Source of the DNA: Gracilimonas sp040117685
Lineage (GTDB): Bacteria; Bacteroidota; Rhodothermia; Balneolales; Balneolaceae
Assembly (NCBI RefSeq): GCF_040117685.2
Contig: NZ_JBEDYP020000002.1
Span: 124,001 to 188,000, forward strand
Direction: 5' to 3'
DNA length: 64,000 nucleotides
In this document: positions 16,794-25,514 of the stretch, piece by piece
How positions within the stretch are numbered: the stretch's first letter is position 1
Layout of the letters: every line of letters begins with the position of its first letter
Translations under genes and position numbers: made by a program
The notes under the pieces: model-generated
The model's input: only the letters and a program-made list of their open reading frames with translations
Told to the model about the DNA's origin: nothing
Database searches by the model: none

Positions 16794-17894
16794 TTATTTA
16801 TGGAAATAAGGATCGTCTTCAGCAAACATGTCATCATAGAGCTCAGACTCTTCCGGGAAATCGGCATTGTCCGCAAAATCAACAGCTTCCAATACCTCGT
16901 CTTCCACTTTATCCTCTATTTCCTGAATCTCATCATCGCTCAGAATTTTCTCGTCTTTGAGGTAAGTCTTCAGACGCTCAATAGGGTCTATCTTTTGATA
17001 TTCTTCCAGTTCCTCTTTGGTTCGGTACTTCTGAGGATCCGACATAGAGTGACCTCGATAACGGTAGGTTCTGATTTCGAGAAAATACGGCTCTGAAGTC
17101 TCGCGTACTTCTTCAGCCACTTCTTTCATGGCTTCATACACAGAAAAAACATCCATTCCATTCACCACTTTGGCCTTCATACCATAAGCTTTAGCGCGAT
17201 CTACAATTTCGGTAACCGTGTGGCGACGTGCAGCGGTACCCATGGAGTATCCGTTGTTCTCTACTGCAAAAATGGCCGGCAGCTTCCACAGATTGGCAAT
17301 ATTAAAAGTCTCGTGCAGAGCCCCCTGATCTACAGCACCGTCTCCGAAGAAGGTAGCTGAGAGTCGCCCATTCTGATTGTACTTGTTAGCGAAAGCAAGT
17401 CCGCCACCAATTGGAATATGGCCACCTACAATTCCGTAACCACCCCAAAAGTGATTTTCTGTTTTGGCAAAGTGCATGGAACCGCCTTTACCTTTGGAGC
17501 ACCCTGCTGCTTTGCCGAACAGCTCTGCCATTCCTTCTTTGGGCGTAATTCCGCGGCAAAGTCCCCAGCCGTGGTCACGATAAGCCGTTATAATATCATC
17601 ATCATCGTTCAGGGCATAAACCGTTCCGGTAGAAATAGCTTCCTGACCAATGTAAAGGTGAAGAAATCCACCAAATTTCCCTTTCTGATACTGCTGCATG
17701 GCACGTTCTTCAAATCGTCGCTGAAGATACATTTGCTCATACATAGCCTTGAGGTTGTCTTCACTCAAGCCCAGGGATTTATGTTTCTTTTTTGTCGGGG
17801 ATGGCAGGTCCACGCCTTTTTGGACGGCACCGTCTTTTTCATCTCCAATCCCACGCGGGGCAAAATTTACTTCGTCTGTTTTCTTCTTAGCCAT
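16794..17894 (-). CDS. pdhA: Pyruvate dehydrogenase E1 component, alpha subunit
   Basis: 366 residues. It binds thiamine diphosphate and forms the E1 heterotetramer with PdhB. Visible motifs are the TPP-binding GDGAVDQGALHETFNIAN with the closing ENN (FAVENNGYSMGTA), the HLYIGQEAI segment and the phosphorylation-loop-like RYRGHSMSDPQKYRT. The first 40 residues are a lysine-rich extension (MAKKKTDEVNF, TKKKHKSLGL) before the conserved core. It is the first gene of the pdh operon. The 312-bp upstream spacer contains the MITE-like repeat at 17993-18197. Confidence 0.96.
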   Translation of the reverse strand: MAKKKTDEVNFAPRGIGDEKDGAVQKGVDLPSPTKKKHKSLGLSEDNLKAMYEQMYLQRRFEERAMQQYQKGKFGGFLHLYIGQEAISTGTVYALNDDDDIITAYRDHGWGLCRGITPKEGMAELFGKAAGCSKGKGGSMHFAKTENHFWGGYGIVGGHIPIGGGLAFANKYNQNGRLSATFFGDGAVDQGALHETFNIANLWKLPAIFAVENNGYSMGTAARRHTVTEIVDRAKAYGMKAKVVNGMDVFSVYEAMKEVAEEVRETSEPYFLEIRTYRYRGHSMSDPQKYRTKEELEEYQKIDPIERLKTYLKDEKILSDDEIQEIEDKVEDEVLEAVDFADNADFPEESELYDDMFAEDDPYFHK

Positions 17895-17992
17895 AATTAG
17901 TTTTAGTGATAACAGGATTCTTCAAAAGACTGGAAATATATCCAATTTTTGTGAAGATTTCGTGATTTGATTCTATTCAAAGATTTACCATC

Positions 17993-18197
17993 GGAATGGA
18001 ACACGGATGACACTGATATAGCAGATAATCACTGTTAATAAATTATTTGTTAGTTGAGTTAGTTCAAGCGTCCGCTTGGACTTTATAAACAACATCAATG
18101 CTTAAATTCAACACCTCGCAAACAAGACACTTGTCATATAATCATGAACACATATCCGTTATGATCCGTCCAATCTAACTCATCCGTGTTCCATTCC
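17993..18197. repeat. 205-bp element with 18-bp perfect terminal inverted repeats
   Basis: GGAATGGAACACGGATGA at 17993-18010 is the exact reverse complement of 18180-18197. The interior carries a palindrome around CAAGCGTCCGCTTG (18065-18078), a smaller ACAAG/CTTGT one near 18124, and several degenerate ACGGAT units next to the ends. It has no coding capacity. It fills most of the 312-bp spacer between pdhA and alaS; nothing else is seen there. It could be a MITE-like non-autonomous element or an inverted array of short units. Confidence 0.65.
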
Positions 18198-18206
18198 ACT
18201 GTCGGG

Positions 18207-20876
18207 TTAGGAAATGGATTCTTCAATTATTTCATTCACTTTTTCCAGAGCTTCACCTAGTTTTTCGGGTTGGCGGCCACCGGCTGTTGCCAGGTTAGGC
18301 TGACCACCTCCTCCTCCTCCAACGAGCCTTCCAAGCTGACCGACAATAGCTCCGGCTTTGAGTCCTTTTTCTTTAATGAGATCTTCTGATAGGGCTACCA
18401 TCAGGTATACCTTCCCTTCTTCCTCATCTTTAGAGCCAAGCACGATTGCTGTATTCTGCTTTGTTTTTTGCAGGCCGTCATACCCAAGCTGCTTGAGCAC
18501 ATCCATATCCGCGCCGGCGATTTCGCCTTTCACCAGTTTAATGTTCGAATCCAGTGAACCGGCATTTTGAATAAGCTCGTCCAGCTTTGCTCCTGTATTT
18601 TGGAGCTGCTGCTGTTCGAGTGCTTTTTCCAGCGATTTCTTTTCTTCAATTAGCTTCATTACATCAGCGACCAGGTCCTGGGTTTGGCCAATTGCTCCTT
18701 TCACCTGCTTTAACAGGCGCTTTTCATCGCGGAGCAATGTATCGGCCTGCACTCCGCAAACCGCCTCAACTCGCCGAATTCCGGCCGCAACAGAAGTTTC
18801 CTGAGTGAACCGGAAATAGCCGATTTCACCGGTGGCTCCCACATGAGTACCACCGCAAAGCTCAACCGAATAATTTTCGTCAAAGGTGATTACGCGAACA
18901 GTTTCACCGTACTTCTCGCCGAATAACATCATCGCACCGCGATCTTTGGCCTCTTCAATCGGAACGTTCCTTTCTTCCTGCAGCGGTATGTTTTCCTGAA
19001 TTTTTTCATTCACCAGCTGTTCTACTTCATCCAGCTGCTCGTCGGTCATCGCTTCAAAGTGAGAAAAATCAAACCGGAGGTGATGTTCATCCACCAACGA
19101 TCCCTTCTGAGCAACATGATCGCCAAGAATTCCGCGCAGCGCAGCATGCACAAGATGCGTAGCCGAATGATGCTTCTGAATTTCAATCCGTCGGTCCAAA
19201 TCGATGCTTGCTTTCCAGGTTCCGCTCAGGTCCTCAGGAAGTTTATCTATGTAGTGAATAAACTGCCCGTTCGACTTTTGCACATCCAGCACTTTGAGGT
19301 ATTCATCGCCATTAGTAATAAGCCCGGTATCGGCAACCTGACCACCACTCTCAGCATAGAACGGCGTTTTGTTCAACTGAATGGCAAAGCGATCTCCTTC
19401 CTTGCGATAGGCGATTATCTTCACCTCAGCTTCGGCATCATCATAGCCTACAAATTCAAAGTCATCCGTATCTTCAACGATATTCCATGATTTGGAATCA
19501 GATTGATCCACAGAAAACTTACCGGCAGCCCGGGCTCGTTCTTTCTGCTCTTTCATATGCTTGTTGAAGCCTTCCACATCCACTTCAACGCCTCGTTCTC
19601 TGGCCATCAGCTCGGTCAGATCAATGGGAAACCCGTAAGTGTCGTGCAGTTTAAAAGCATCTTCACCAGAAAGTTTTTCCTTGCCTTCCACCATTTCGTT
19701 GAACAACTCAATGCCCTGTCCCAACGTTTTCAGAAAGCTTTTTTCTTCTGAGCGAATCACATTGACGATGTATTCCTTTTGGGCCGGAATTTCCGGAAAT
19801 ACATCCTTGAATTGCTCCGCCAGTACATCCACCAGCTTATAGAAGAAAGGTTCTTTGAAATCGAGCACATCCCAGCCGTAACGGATTGCACGACGCAGAA
19901 TCCGCCGGATGACATATCCCCGGCCATCATTGCCCGGAGAAGCTCCATCAGCTATTGAGAAAGTAACCGCCCGGATATGATCAGCTATCACGCGCATGGC
20001 AATATCTTTCTCCTCGTTATCGCCATATTTCAAGCCGGCCATGTCTGCGATTTCATTAATTACCGGGGTGAAGACATCGGTATCGTAGTTGGATGTCTTA
20101 CCCTGCAGAACAGCACATATACGCTCAAATCCCATTCCTGTATCCACATGCTGGGACGGAAGTTTTTCAAGAGAAGCATCCGGTTTCCGGTTGAACTGTA
20201 TGAATACCAGGTTCCAGATTTCCATCACCCTTGGGTCATCCATATTCACCAAATCACGACCGGGCAGTTTCTTACGGTCTTCATCCGAACGAAGATCGAT
20301 ATGTACTTCCGAACACGGGCCACAAGGACCTGTTTCCCCCATCTCCCAGAAATTATCTTTCTTACCGCACTTCAGGATATGATCATGATCTATGCTTGTC
20401 TCACTTTTCCAAAGCTCAATGGCTTCATCATCCACGGGGAGGCCGTCTTCTTCGTCACCGCCAAATACGGTTGCATACAGTCGGTCGGGTTCCAGTCCCC
20501 ACTCATCTACCAATAATTCCCATGCCCAGCCAATAGCTTCTTTCTTGAAATAATCGCCAAACGACCAGTTCCCCAACATCTCAAAAAGCGTATGGTGGTA
20601 GGTGTCGTGACCTACTTCTTCAAGGTCGTTGTGCTTTCCACTCACACGGATACATTTTTGGGTATCGGCGGCACGGTTCCAGGTCTTTCCGTTATGCTTA
20701 AGGGCTTCTTCTTCCCCAAGAAAAATAGATTTAAACTGGTTCATCCCCGCATTGGTAAACAACAGGGTCGGGTCGTTCTTGGGAACAACGGGAGCACTAT
20801 CAACAATAGCGTGGTTCTTTTCAGCAAAGAAATCAAAAAATTCCTGACGAATCTGGGCAGAAGTCTTATAAGACAT
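18207..20876 (-). CDS. alaS: Alanyl-tRNA synthetase
   Basis: 889 residues. Charges tRNA-Ala and edits mischarged serine and glycine. The class II catalytic domain starts with IRQEFFDFFAEKNH and includes RVSGKHNDLEEVGHDTYHHT and FEMLGNWSFGDYFKKE. The editing domain has the metal-binding HHSATHLVHAALR and CGGTHVGATGEIG. The C-Ala domain ends with a glycine-rich RLVGGGGGGQPNLATAGG. Length and order are normal. It is monocistronic by appearance, with a repeat element downstream before pdhA. Confidence 0.97.
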   Translation of the reverse strand: MSYKTSAQIRQEFFDFFAEKNHAIVDSAPVVPKNDPTLLFTNAGMNQFKSIFLGEEEALKHNGKTWNRAADTQKCIRVSGKHNDLEEVGHDTYHHTLFEMLGNWSFGDYFKKEAIGWAWELLVDEWGLEPDRLYATVFGGDEEDGLPVDDEAIELWKSETSIDHDHILKCGKKDNFWEMGETGPCGPCSEVHIDLRSDEDRKKLPGRDLVNMDDPRVMEIWNLVFIQFNRKPDASLEKLPSQHVDTGMGFERICAVLQGKTSNYDTDVFTPVINEIADMAGLKYGDNEEKDIAMRVIADHIRAVTFSIADGASPGNDGRGYVIRRILRRAIRYGWDVLDFKEPFFYKLVDVLAEQFKDVFPEIPAQKEYIVNVIRSEEKSFLKTLGQGIELFNEMVEGKEKLSGEDAFKLHDTYGFPIDLTELMARERGVEVDVEGFNKHMKEQKERARAAGKFSVDQSDSKSWNIVEDTDDFEFVGYDDAEAEVKIIAYRKEGDRFAIQLNKTPFYAESGGQVADTGLITNGDEYLKVLDVQKSNGQFIHYIDKLPEDLSGTWKASIDLDRRIEIQKHHSATHLVHAALRGILGDHVAQKGSLVDEHHLRFDFSHFEAMTDEQLDEVEQLVNEKIQENIPLQEERNVPIEEAKDRGAMMLFGEKYGETVRVITFDENYSVELCGGTHVGATGEIGYFRFTQETSVAAGIRRVEAVCGVQADTLLRDEKRLLKQVKGAIGQTQDLVADVMKLIEEKKSLEKALEQQQLQNTGAKLDELIQNAGSLDSNIKLVKGEIAGADMDVLKQLGYDGLQKTKQNTAIVLGSKDEEEGKVYLMVALSEDLIKEKGLKAGAIVGQLGRLVGGGGGGQPNLATAGGRQPEKLGEALEKVNEIIEESIS

Positions 20877-21057
20877 TAATTTTGATGTGTGAGTGTTGGA
20901 TTTTACAGAGCCTTGAAGATAGGAAAAATATGATTTGAACTCATGTATGGTTTGAGATTAATCAGTCTTCAAACTCAGGCTTGTTTATTCCATTTTCAAG
21001 TTAATGGCAGGTGTTTAGTTGGGGTCAGAGTTATTACCAATGCAGGGAATGGAGTTT

Positions 21058-21810
21058 TCAAAAAATACTCAACAGGTATCGTCCTGTTTCAAGCCACAGC
21101 GCGGAGCCTGAAATATAATATCTCCCCACTACCGAAAGCACTAACACAGCAGCACCAAGCAGATAAAGAAAGTGTACTCTTTTCCTGAACATAATATCCA
21201 ATGAAGCACCAGCTAATAACGGAAACAGCCAAACGAAAAAGGTCGAGAATTCCCCCATCCCAATACGAGCAATTCCGGGGAATACCAACATAAGAGAAGC
21301 GATCAAAATCAGTCTTTTGTGAATCTCGCTTTTTCTTCGGTAATACAACGCGGGGATAAAAAATGCGACAAAGATAACCAGATCTCCAAGTGGATGGATC
21401 AGAAAAGAGGCGCCACGGTCTAAGGTCCATGCTCCGCTTTCAATTCTTTCCAATGGCAACATAAAAGCTGCTGAAACACCAAAAACCAGCATCAGGATTC
21501 CATACAAACCTCCGGCTACTCCTAACTTCCTGTGAAGCTTGACATTGTTTGACGCTACAAGTGAAATCTGAACCAAAAGAAGGAGTAACCATCCAATAAA
21601 AATCAGGGCATGAGCATGCATACTCCAGTGCCTTACAGGAAACTCATTGAACACATGACTAAAATAGGTTGGCCAAAAACCCATTATCACTAAAGCCGAC
21701 ATGTACAACACGGAAGAAATGTAGAAGTAATGGGTGATCTTCCTGTTCCTTAGCTTCAGGTCACGGGAAAGTACTTTTTCTGTTGATTTTTGCAACCCCA
21801 ATTCTTCCAT
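21058..21810 (-). CDS. Polytopic inner-membrane protein with conserved histidines
   Basis: 250 residues with about seven predicted membrane segments. The pattern HWSMHAHALIFIGWLLLLLV, then LHRKLG, LIHPLGD and IHKRLI suggests several histidines near membrane borders, as in haem- or metal-binding membrane proteins. It resembles an uncharacterised family seen in marine bacteria, but I cannot name a family with certainty. It is separated from alaS by about 180 bp in which I see no gene. Function unknown. Confidence 0.7.
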   Translation of the reverse strand: MEELGLQKSTEKVLSRDLKLRNRKITHYFYISSVLYMSALVIMGFWPTYFSHVFNEFPVRHWSMHAHALIFIGWLLLLLVQISLVASNNVKLHRKLGVAGGLYGILMLVFGVSAAFMLPLERIESGAWTLDRGASFLIHPLGDLVIFVAFFIPALYYRRKSEIHKRLILIASLMLVFPGIARIGMGEFSTFFVWLFPLLAGASLDIMFRKRVHFLYLLGAAVLVLSVVGRYYISGSALWLETGRYLLSIF

Positions 21811-21948
21811 AGCATTGTTATGTGTCTATGTTTGGATCAGCAAATAGTACTTTTTTCTGTACATAAATGAAAATCACTAATTAATCCGGACACACATTTT
21901 TGAAGATTTACCGTTAGATTCCGAAAAAGCTAACATCATCTGCCGATT

Positions 21949-22521
21949 ATGAAAACCATCCTGAATTACTTCTTTCGCGGAATGCTGGTCATTTTACCCG
22001 TCAGCGCAACGGTTTATCTGGTTTATGCAACCCTGGTCTGGATAAATGACATTTTCAATAACCTGTTCTACAGTTGGTTTGATCTGGAAATTCCCGGTTT
22101 GGGAATCGTGACCGGCTTCATTGCCATCACTCTGATTGGATTTGTTCTGACACAGACTTTCGTAAAGCCCATCCTTCATCTGTTCGAAAAGCTGCTTACA
22201 AAAACACCCTTCGTTAATATTGTCTACAACTCTCTTAAAGACCTCACAGAAGCTTTCGTAGGAGATAAAAAGAAATTTACCAAGCCGGTGAGTGTGGAAT
22301 TCAGTGAGCCGGTTGGTATGAAGCGATTTGGCTTCATCACCGAAGAATCCCTGAAGCATTTTGGACTGGAAGATGAGGTGGCTGTGTATTGCCCTCACTC
22401 GTATAACTTTTCCGGGAATTTATATATCGTACCTAAAGACAAAGTTACCCCTATTAAAACCGATCCAACCAACTTTATGCGGTTTATCGTATCCGGCGGG
22501 GTGACTAAGATCCATTCTTAG
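21949..22521 (+). CDS. DUF502 family membrane protein
   Basis: 190 residues. It shows the DUF502 layout: two N-terminal membrane helices (FFRGMLVILPVSATVYLVYA and GLGIVTGFIAITLIGFVL), then LLTKTPFVNIVYNSLKDLTEAF and a soluble C-terminal part (KRFGFITEESLKHFG, VAVYCPHSYNFSGNLYIVP). The family is widespread in bacteria and plants (COV-like) but its biochemical role is not established. It is transcribed alone and faces the ferredoxin-NADP reductase gene with a 55-bp gap. Confidence 0.9.
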   Translation: MKTILNYFFRGMLVILPVSATVYLVYATLVWINDIFNNLFYSWFDLEIPGLGIVTGFIAITLIGFVLTQTFVKPILHLFEKLLTKTPFVNIVYNSLKDLTEAFVGDKKKFTKPVSVEFSEPVGMKRFGFITEESLKHFGLEDEVAVYCPHSYNFSGNLYIVPKDKVTPIKTDPTNFMRFIVSGGVTKIHS

Positions 22522-22576
22522 GGGTGCCTTCCAAATCAGATTCAAAATGAAGGATAATTATAGACTGGAGGCAGTT

Positions 22577-23500
22577 TTAGTACACTTCTTCGAAGGTTCG
22601 GTCACCTGGTTTAACGTTGCGCTTCATTTCGTCCCAGTCCCAATCGGAAGGATCCATATCGGCGTAATCGCCCTTTAATACCAGGTAATCTTTAAAGCCT
22701 TTTTTGGCCAGCATCTTATAGATCCCGGCTTCCATCCCTTTAATTCCGCAAATATAAATCAGCGTATTTTCCTTACTCAGGATAGGATCCAGAATCTTTT
22801 CCTCATCCTCGATGGCTGTTTGAACATAGTATTTTGAGCCATCAGGTCGGCGGTCTTCCCGGGATATTTTGGCGATATAGTGGAAATTATCGTTCTCTTT
22901 TTCCGTTTCCATAAAGTAATCGGGATAGATCAGGTCGGTTCGGTAAGCAGCACCGAAAACAAGGGCAATTTGATTCTCCATGCCTGCCTCCAGCATTTCC
23001 ATAATCATTCCTCTGAATGGTGCTATACCGGTTCCCGTAGCAAAAAAGACGTAATTGAAGTTCTCAGGATTCTCAGGTAGTAAAAATCGTTTTCCGGATG
23101 GACCGGTTGCTTTTACTTTATCACCAGGCTTTAAGTCGGCCAGGTAGTTTGAGCAAATACCGGTGTATAGTTTCCCATCCAGCTCTTCTATAGTTCGCTT
23201 TACCGTTGTTGAAACCAGATTTGACTTGCCCCCCTCTCCTTTTGTAGGAGAAGAAACTGAATATAAACGAAGTTTGTGCGGGCGACCCTTTTCATTTTCA
23301 CCCGGGGGTAAGATCCCTATCGACTGTCCGATGCGAACCCGCCCTTCAAGTTCGGTTCCTGATACATCAAAAGTAACATGTCTCACAAAGTTTGGGCTGC
23401 TTTCTTTGGTACATACATAGTTTTCAACTACGGTAATCTCGGTAGGTTCTTTAGGTGAGTAGATGTTTAATTCAACTTCAGGTAGTACGATTTCCGGCAT
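22577..23500 (-). CDS. Ferredoxin-NADP(+) reductase, plant/cyanobacterial type
   Basis: 307 residues. It should transfer electrons between ferredoxin or flavodoxin and NADP(H). Motifs: FAD-binding RLYSVSS (RxYS), GICSNYLADLKPGDKVKATGP, the nucleotide motif FATGTGIAPFRGM and YICGIKGMEAGI. The C-terminus ends TFEEVY with the aromatic residue that stacks on FAD in plant-type FNRs. A short insert SPTKGEGGKS follows RLYSVS; its DNA forms a small palindrome (23235-23251) resembling the intergenic repeats at 51808-51828. A terminator for the upstream gene separates it from the barrel protein, so it is likely its own unit. Confidence 0.88.
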   Translation of the reverse strand: MPEIVLPEVELNIYSPKEPTEITVVENYVCTKESSPNFVRHVTFDVSGTELEGRVRIGQSIGILPPGENEKGRPHKLRLYSVSSPTKGEGGKSNLVSTTVKRTIEELDGKLYTGICSNYLADLKPGDKVKATGPSGKRFLLPENPENFNYVFFATGTGIAPFRGMIMEMLEAGMENQIALVFGAAYRTDLIYPDYFMETEKENDNFHYIAKISREDRRPDGSKYYVQTAIEDEEKILDPILSKENTLIYICGIKGMEAGIYKMLAKKGFKDYLVLKGDYADMDPSDWDWDEMKRNVKPGDRTFEEVY

Positions 23501-23551
23501 ATTTCTGAATTTCAGTAAGAGTAAAAGAGGTTCATTTTGGGTTAAACAAAA

Positions 23552-23580
23552 AAATCCCGCACCGGTTAAGTGCGGGATTT
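23552..23580 (-). terminator. Terminator after the outer-membrane barrel gene
   Basis: Perfect 11-bp stem AAATCCCGCAC/GTGCGGGATTT with a 7-base loop. On the minus strand it runs into TTTTTTTG, 22 bp after the stop of the gene at 23602. Confidence 0.9.
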
Positions 23581-23601
23581 CTAAAATAGGACTTTTTTAG
23601 C

Positions 23602-24171
23602 TTAGAAATAAAACGTCAGTCCTGCTGAAATTACGTTACCGCTGAATTCTTTATCTGAAAGATCATCACTTCCATCTAAGAATAAGTAGCGATAATCTAC
23701 ATTCAGTGCAGCCGATTCTGAAAGAGCTACGTCGGCACCAAAACCTAAGTGATATCCAACTTTGACCTCCGCATCATCACCCGGGTTGGTGAAACCACCG
23801 TCATAATCATAAAAAGTATAATAAGCACCCAACCCAGCTAAACCATATGGAGCAAAATTTTCTGCCAGTGGGGCAAACACTAATAAAGAACCGGTTACAG
23901 GAACTTGTCGAACAGTCAGTTCGCTTCCACCTGTGGTCGTATAGCTTTGTTCTCCTCTGTATTCCAGAGAGAATTCAGCACCTACGTACTTCCCTTTCGT
24001 TCGGGACTGAAGACCAATGAACATGGTTCCATCTTCAGCATCAGGGGCTTTATAGAAACCAATCTTAGGTCCAATACCAGAGGAATTTTCGATCAGATAC
24101 TGCTGAGCTGTAGCCTGTGTTAACAGCGTTGAAATTATTATTAAAGAAAAAAGTGAAAGTAATTTTTTCAT
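23602..24171 (-). CDS. Outer-membrane beta-barrel protein
   Basis: 189 residues with a signal peptide (MKKLLSLFSLIIISTLLTQATAQ). The mature part alternates polar and hydrophobic residues as an eight-stranded barrel (GPKIGFYKAPD, YVGAEFSLEYRGEQ, YGLAGLGAYYTFYDYD, GYHLGFGADVAL, LNVDYRYLFLDGS) and ends GLTFYF, with a terminal Phe for BAM-dependent insertion. It matches the general outer-membrane beta-barrel class (OmpA-like/OmpX-like) with no added periplasmic domain. Its ligand or role is unknown. It has its own terminator at 23552-23580. Confidence 0.85.
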   Translation of the reverse strand: MKKLLSLFSLIIISTLLTQATAQQYLIENSSGIGPKIGFYKAPDAEDGTMFIGLQSRTKGKYVGAEFSLEYRGEQSYTTTGGSELTVRQVPVTGSLLVFAPLAENFAPYGLAGLGAYYTFYDYDGGFTNPGDDAEVKVGYHLGFGADVALSESAALNVDYRYLFLDGSDDLSDKEFSGNVISAGLTFYF

Positions 24172-24248
24172 TACAAAGTGTTTATTTGTTTCTATTCACT
24201 ATTTGTAAAGAAATTTTAGAAGAAAATGTTCCCTTAATAACAGCCTGC

Positions 24249-24938
24249 TTATTGATTACTAATACGATAGCGAATTAGCTCATCAACGGTAGGCCGTGCT
24301 CCCCGCTCTTCTGTCAATCTCTCTGCAAGCGTGTGTGTGACCCCGATATTTCTCATCCGGATCAAATTCTCTTTGGATAGCTCTTCCATCGAATAGCCTA
24401 AATCCATCATGTTACTGGTAAAAAATGCTGTTACATCTGCTCTGCGCAGATCAAGCAGGTCCTGAACGGTCAAATCGTAACCCAGCTCGGCCATCATTCG
24501 GGTAAAGGTGCTGCTTACGTCTGCACCCTGAAGTTCTACCAGCTGCTCCAGAGTTACCTCAGGATACCCAGCATCCCTGATTTGAGAAGTATAAGTTGCG
24601 GTAACTCCTTCTGCCCTTAAGGCGATTAGTTCTTCATGGGTAAGGGTTCCATAGCCCATTTCCTCCATCCAGGCTCCCATGCTGTTTAACAAATCCTCGT
24701 CGGGCTGATTAAATTCCTGAACGATGTTATCCAGTGGATTTAAATCAATACCGGATGAACTAAACTGTGAACCGGCATAAAAAGTGAGAGTAGCAATGAA
24801 AGCAAAAAGCAGAATATAATTGGCGATTTTTGAACTCGACTTGCTGCCGGAAACCGATGAATCCTCATCAATGTCAAACTGCCCGTCTTGTTCCAGATCT
24901 TCTAAATCGTTTCGGAGGTTCTTGAATTTTGTACTCAT
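24249..24938 (-). CDS. Single-pass membrane protein with four GY--LT-E-L--LR--GV repeats
   Basis: 229 residues: an acidic cytoplasmic N-terminus, one membrane helix (about 40-60, ANYILLFAFIATLTFYAG) and about 130 residues made of four copies of a 28-30 residue helical unit. Their openings are GYGTLTHEELIALRAEGV, GYPEVTLEQLVELQGADV, GYDLTVQDLLDLRRADV and GYSMEELSKENLIRMRNIGV. From memory, similar units occur in the C-terminal parts of some BlaR1/M56-type peptidases and regulators. A periplasmic ligand- or protein-binding solenoid is inferred. A receiver-only response regulator lies 68 bp upstream on the same strand. Confidence 0.75.
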   Translation of the reverse strand: MSTKFKNLRNDLEDLEQDGQFDIDEDSSVSGSKSSSKIANYILLFAFIATLTFYAGSQFSSSGIDLNPLDNIVQEFNQPDEDLLNSMGAWMEEMGYGTLTHEELIALRAEGVTATYTSQIRDAGYPEVTLEQLVELQGADVSSTFTRMMAELGYDLTVQDLLDLRRADVTAFFTSNMMDLGYSMEELSKENLIRMRNIGVTHTLAERLTEERGARPTVDELIRYRISNQ

Positions 24939-25006
24939 AGTATTTGCCCATAATTATTTCGGACTAACCTACGATAAAATCATATAAAAGATGCACCAGA
25001 ATGTTA

Positions 25007-25378
25007 TCAGGGAACGAGCTCTAATGAACGGGTCAGTTCGCCTATGGTAAAGGGCTTTGAGATAAGATCTATGCATTCGGTTGCTTTAGCCCGCTCATAG
25101 TTTACTTTGTCAGAATTACCTGTCAGATAGATCACTTCTGTTCTGATGTGCTCTTTAATCTGAGTTACAGCCTCAATTCCGTCCATTTCTCCTTTCAGGC
25201 GGATGTCCATCAACACAATATCCGGTTGATGCTCTTTGGCTAACTCAATGGCTTCATCTCCGGAGGCAGCCTTACCTACCAAAATATGGCCAAGTTTCTT
25301 AATCATATTCTCAACGACTAATGATATAATCATGTCGTCTTCTACGATAAGTATTTTCTTATTTGCGGATTCAGTCAA
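25007..25378 (-). CDS. Single-domain response regulator (receiver only)
   Basis: 123 residues containing only a CheY-like receiver domain. Acidic pocket EDD (ILIVEDDMIISLVV), phospho-acceptor aspartate in DIVLMDIRLKGEMDG, switch threonine in IYLTGNSD and conserved lysine in LISKPFTIGE. There is no output domain, so it should act by protein-protein contact or in a phosphorelay. No histidine kinase is nearby. It precedes the repeat-bearing membrane protein by 68 bp on the same strand. Confidence 0.9.
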   Translation of the reverse strand: MTESANKKILIVEDDMIISLVVENMIKKLGHILVGKAASGDEAIELAKEHQPDIVLMDIRLKGEMDGIEAVTQIKEHIRTEVIYLTGNSDKVNYERAKATECIDLISKPFTIGELTRSLELVP

Positions 25379-25514
25379 TGTTGTGTCCTTTATGCTTTTG
25401 TAAAGTCATCGCTCATAAAGTATAAGAGTAATGAGATTAAAAAATGTTACTAATCTTAATAATCAGGTATGGGAAAGAAATCAAATATCTCTTTTCAAAT
25501 ACCAATTTTTTGAA

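Noticed and set aside
17895..18206. Insertion sequence
   Set aside because: No transposase frame; only terminal inverted repeats over 205 bp.
20943..21188. 81-codon frame opposite the membrane protein near alaS
   Set aside because: It overlaps the 3' end of a clear minus-strand membrane protein gene and has no motif.
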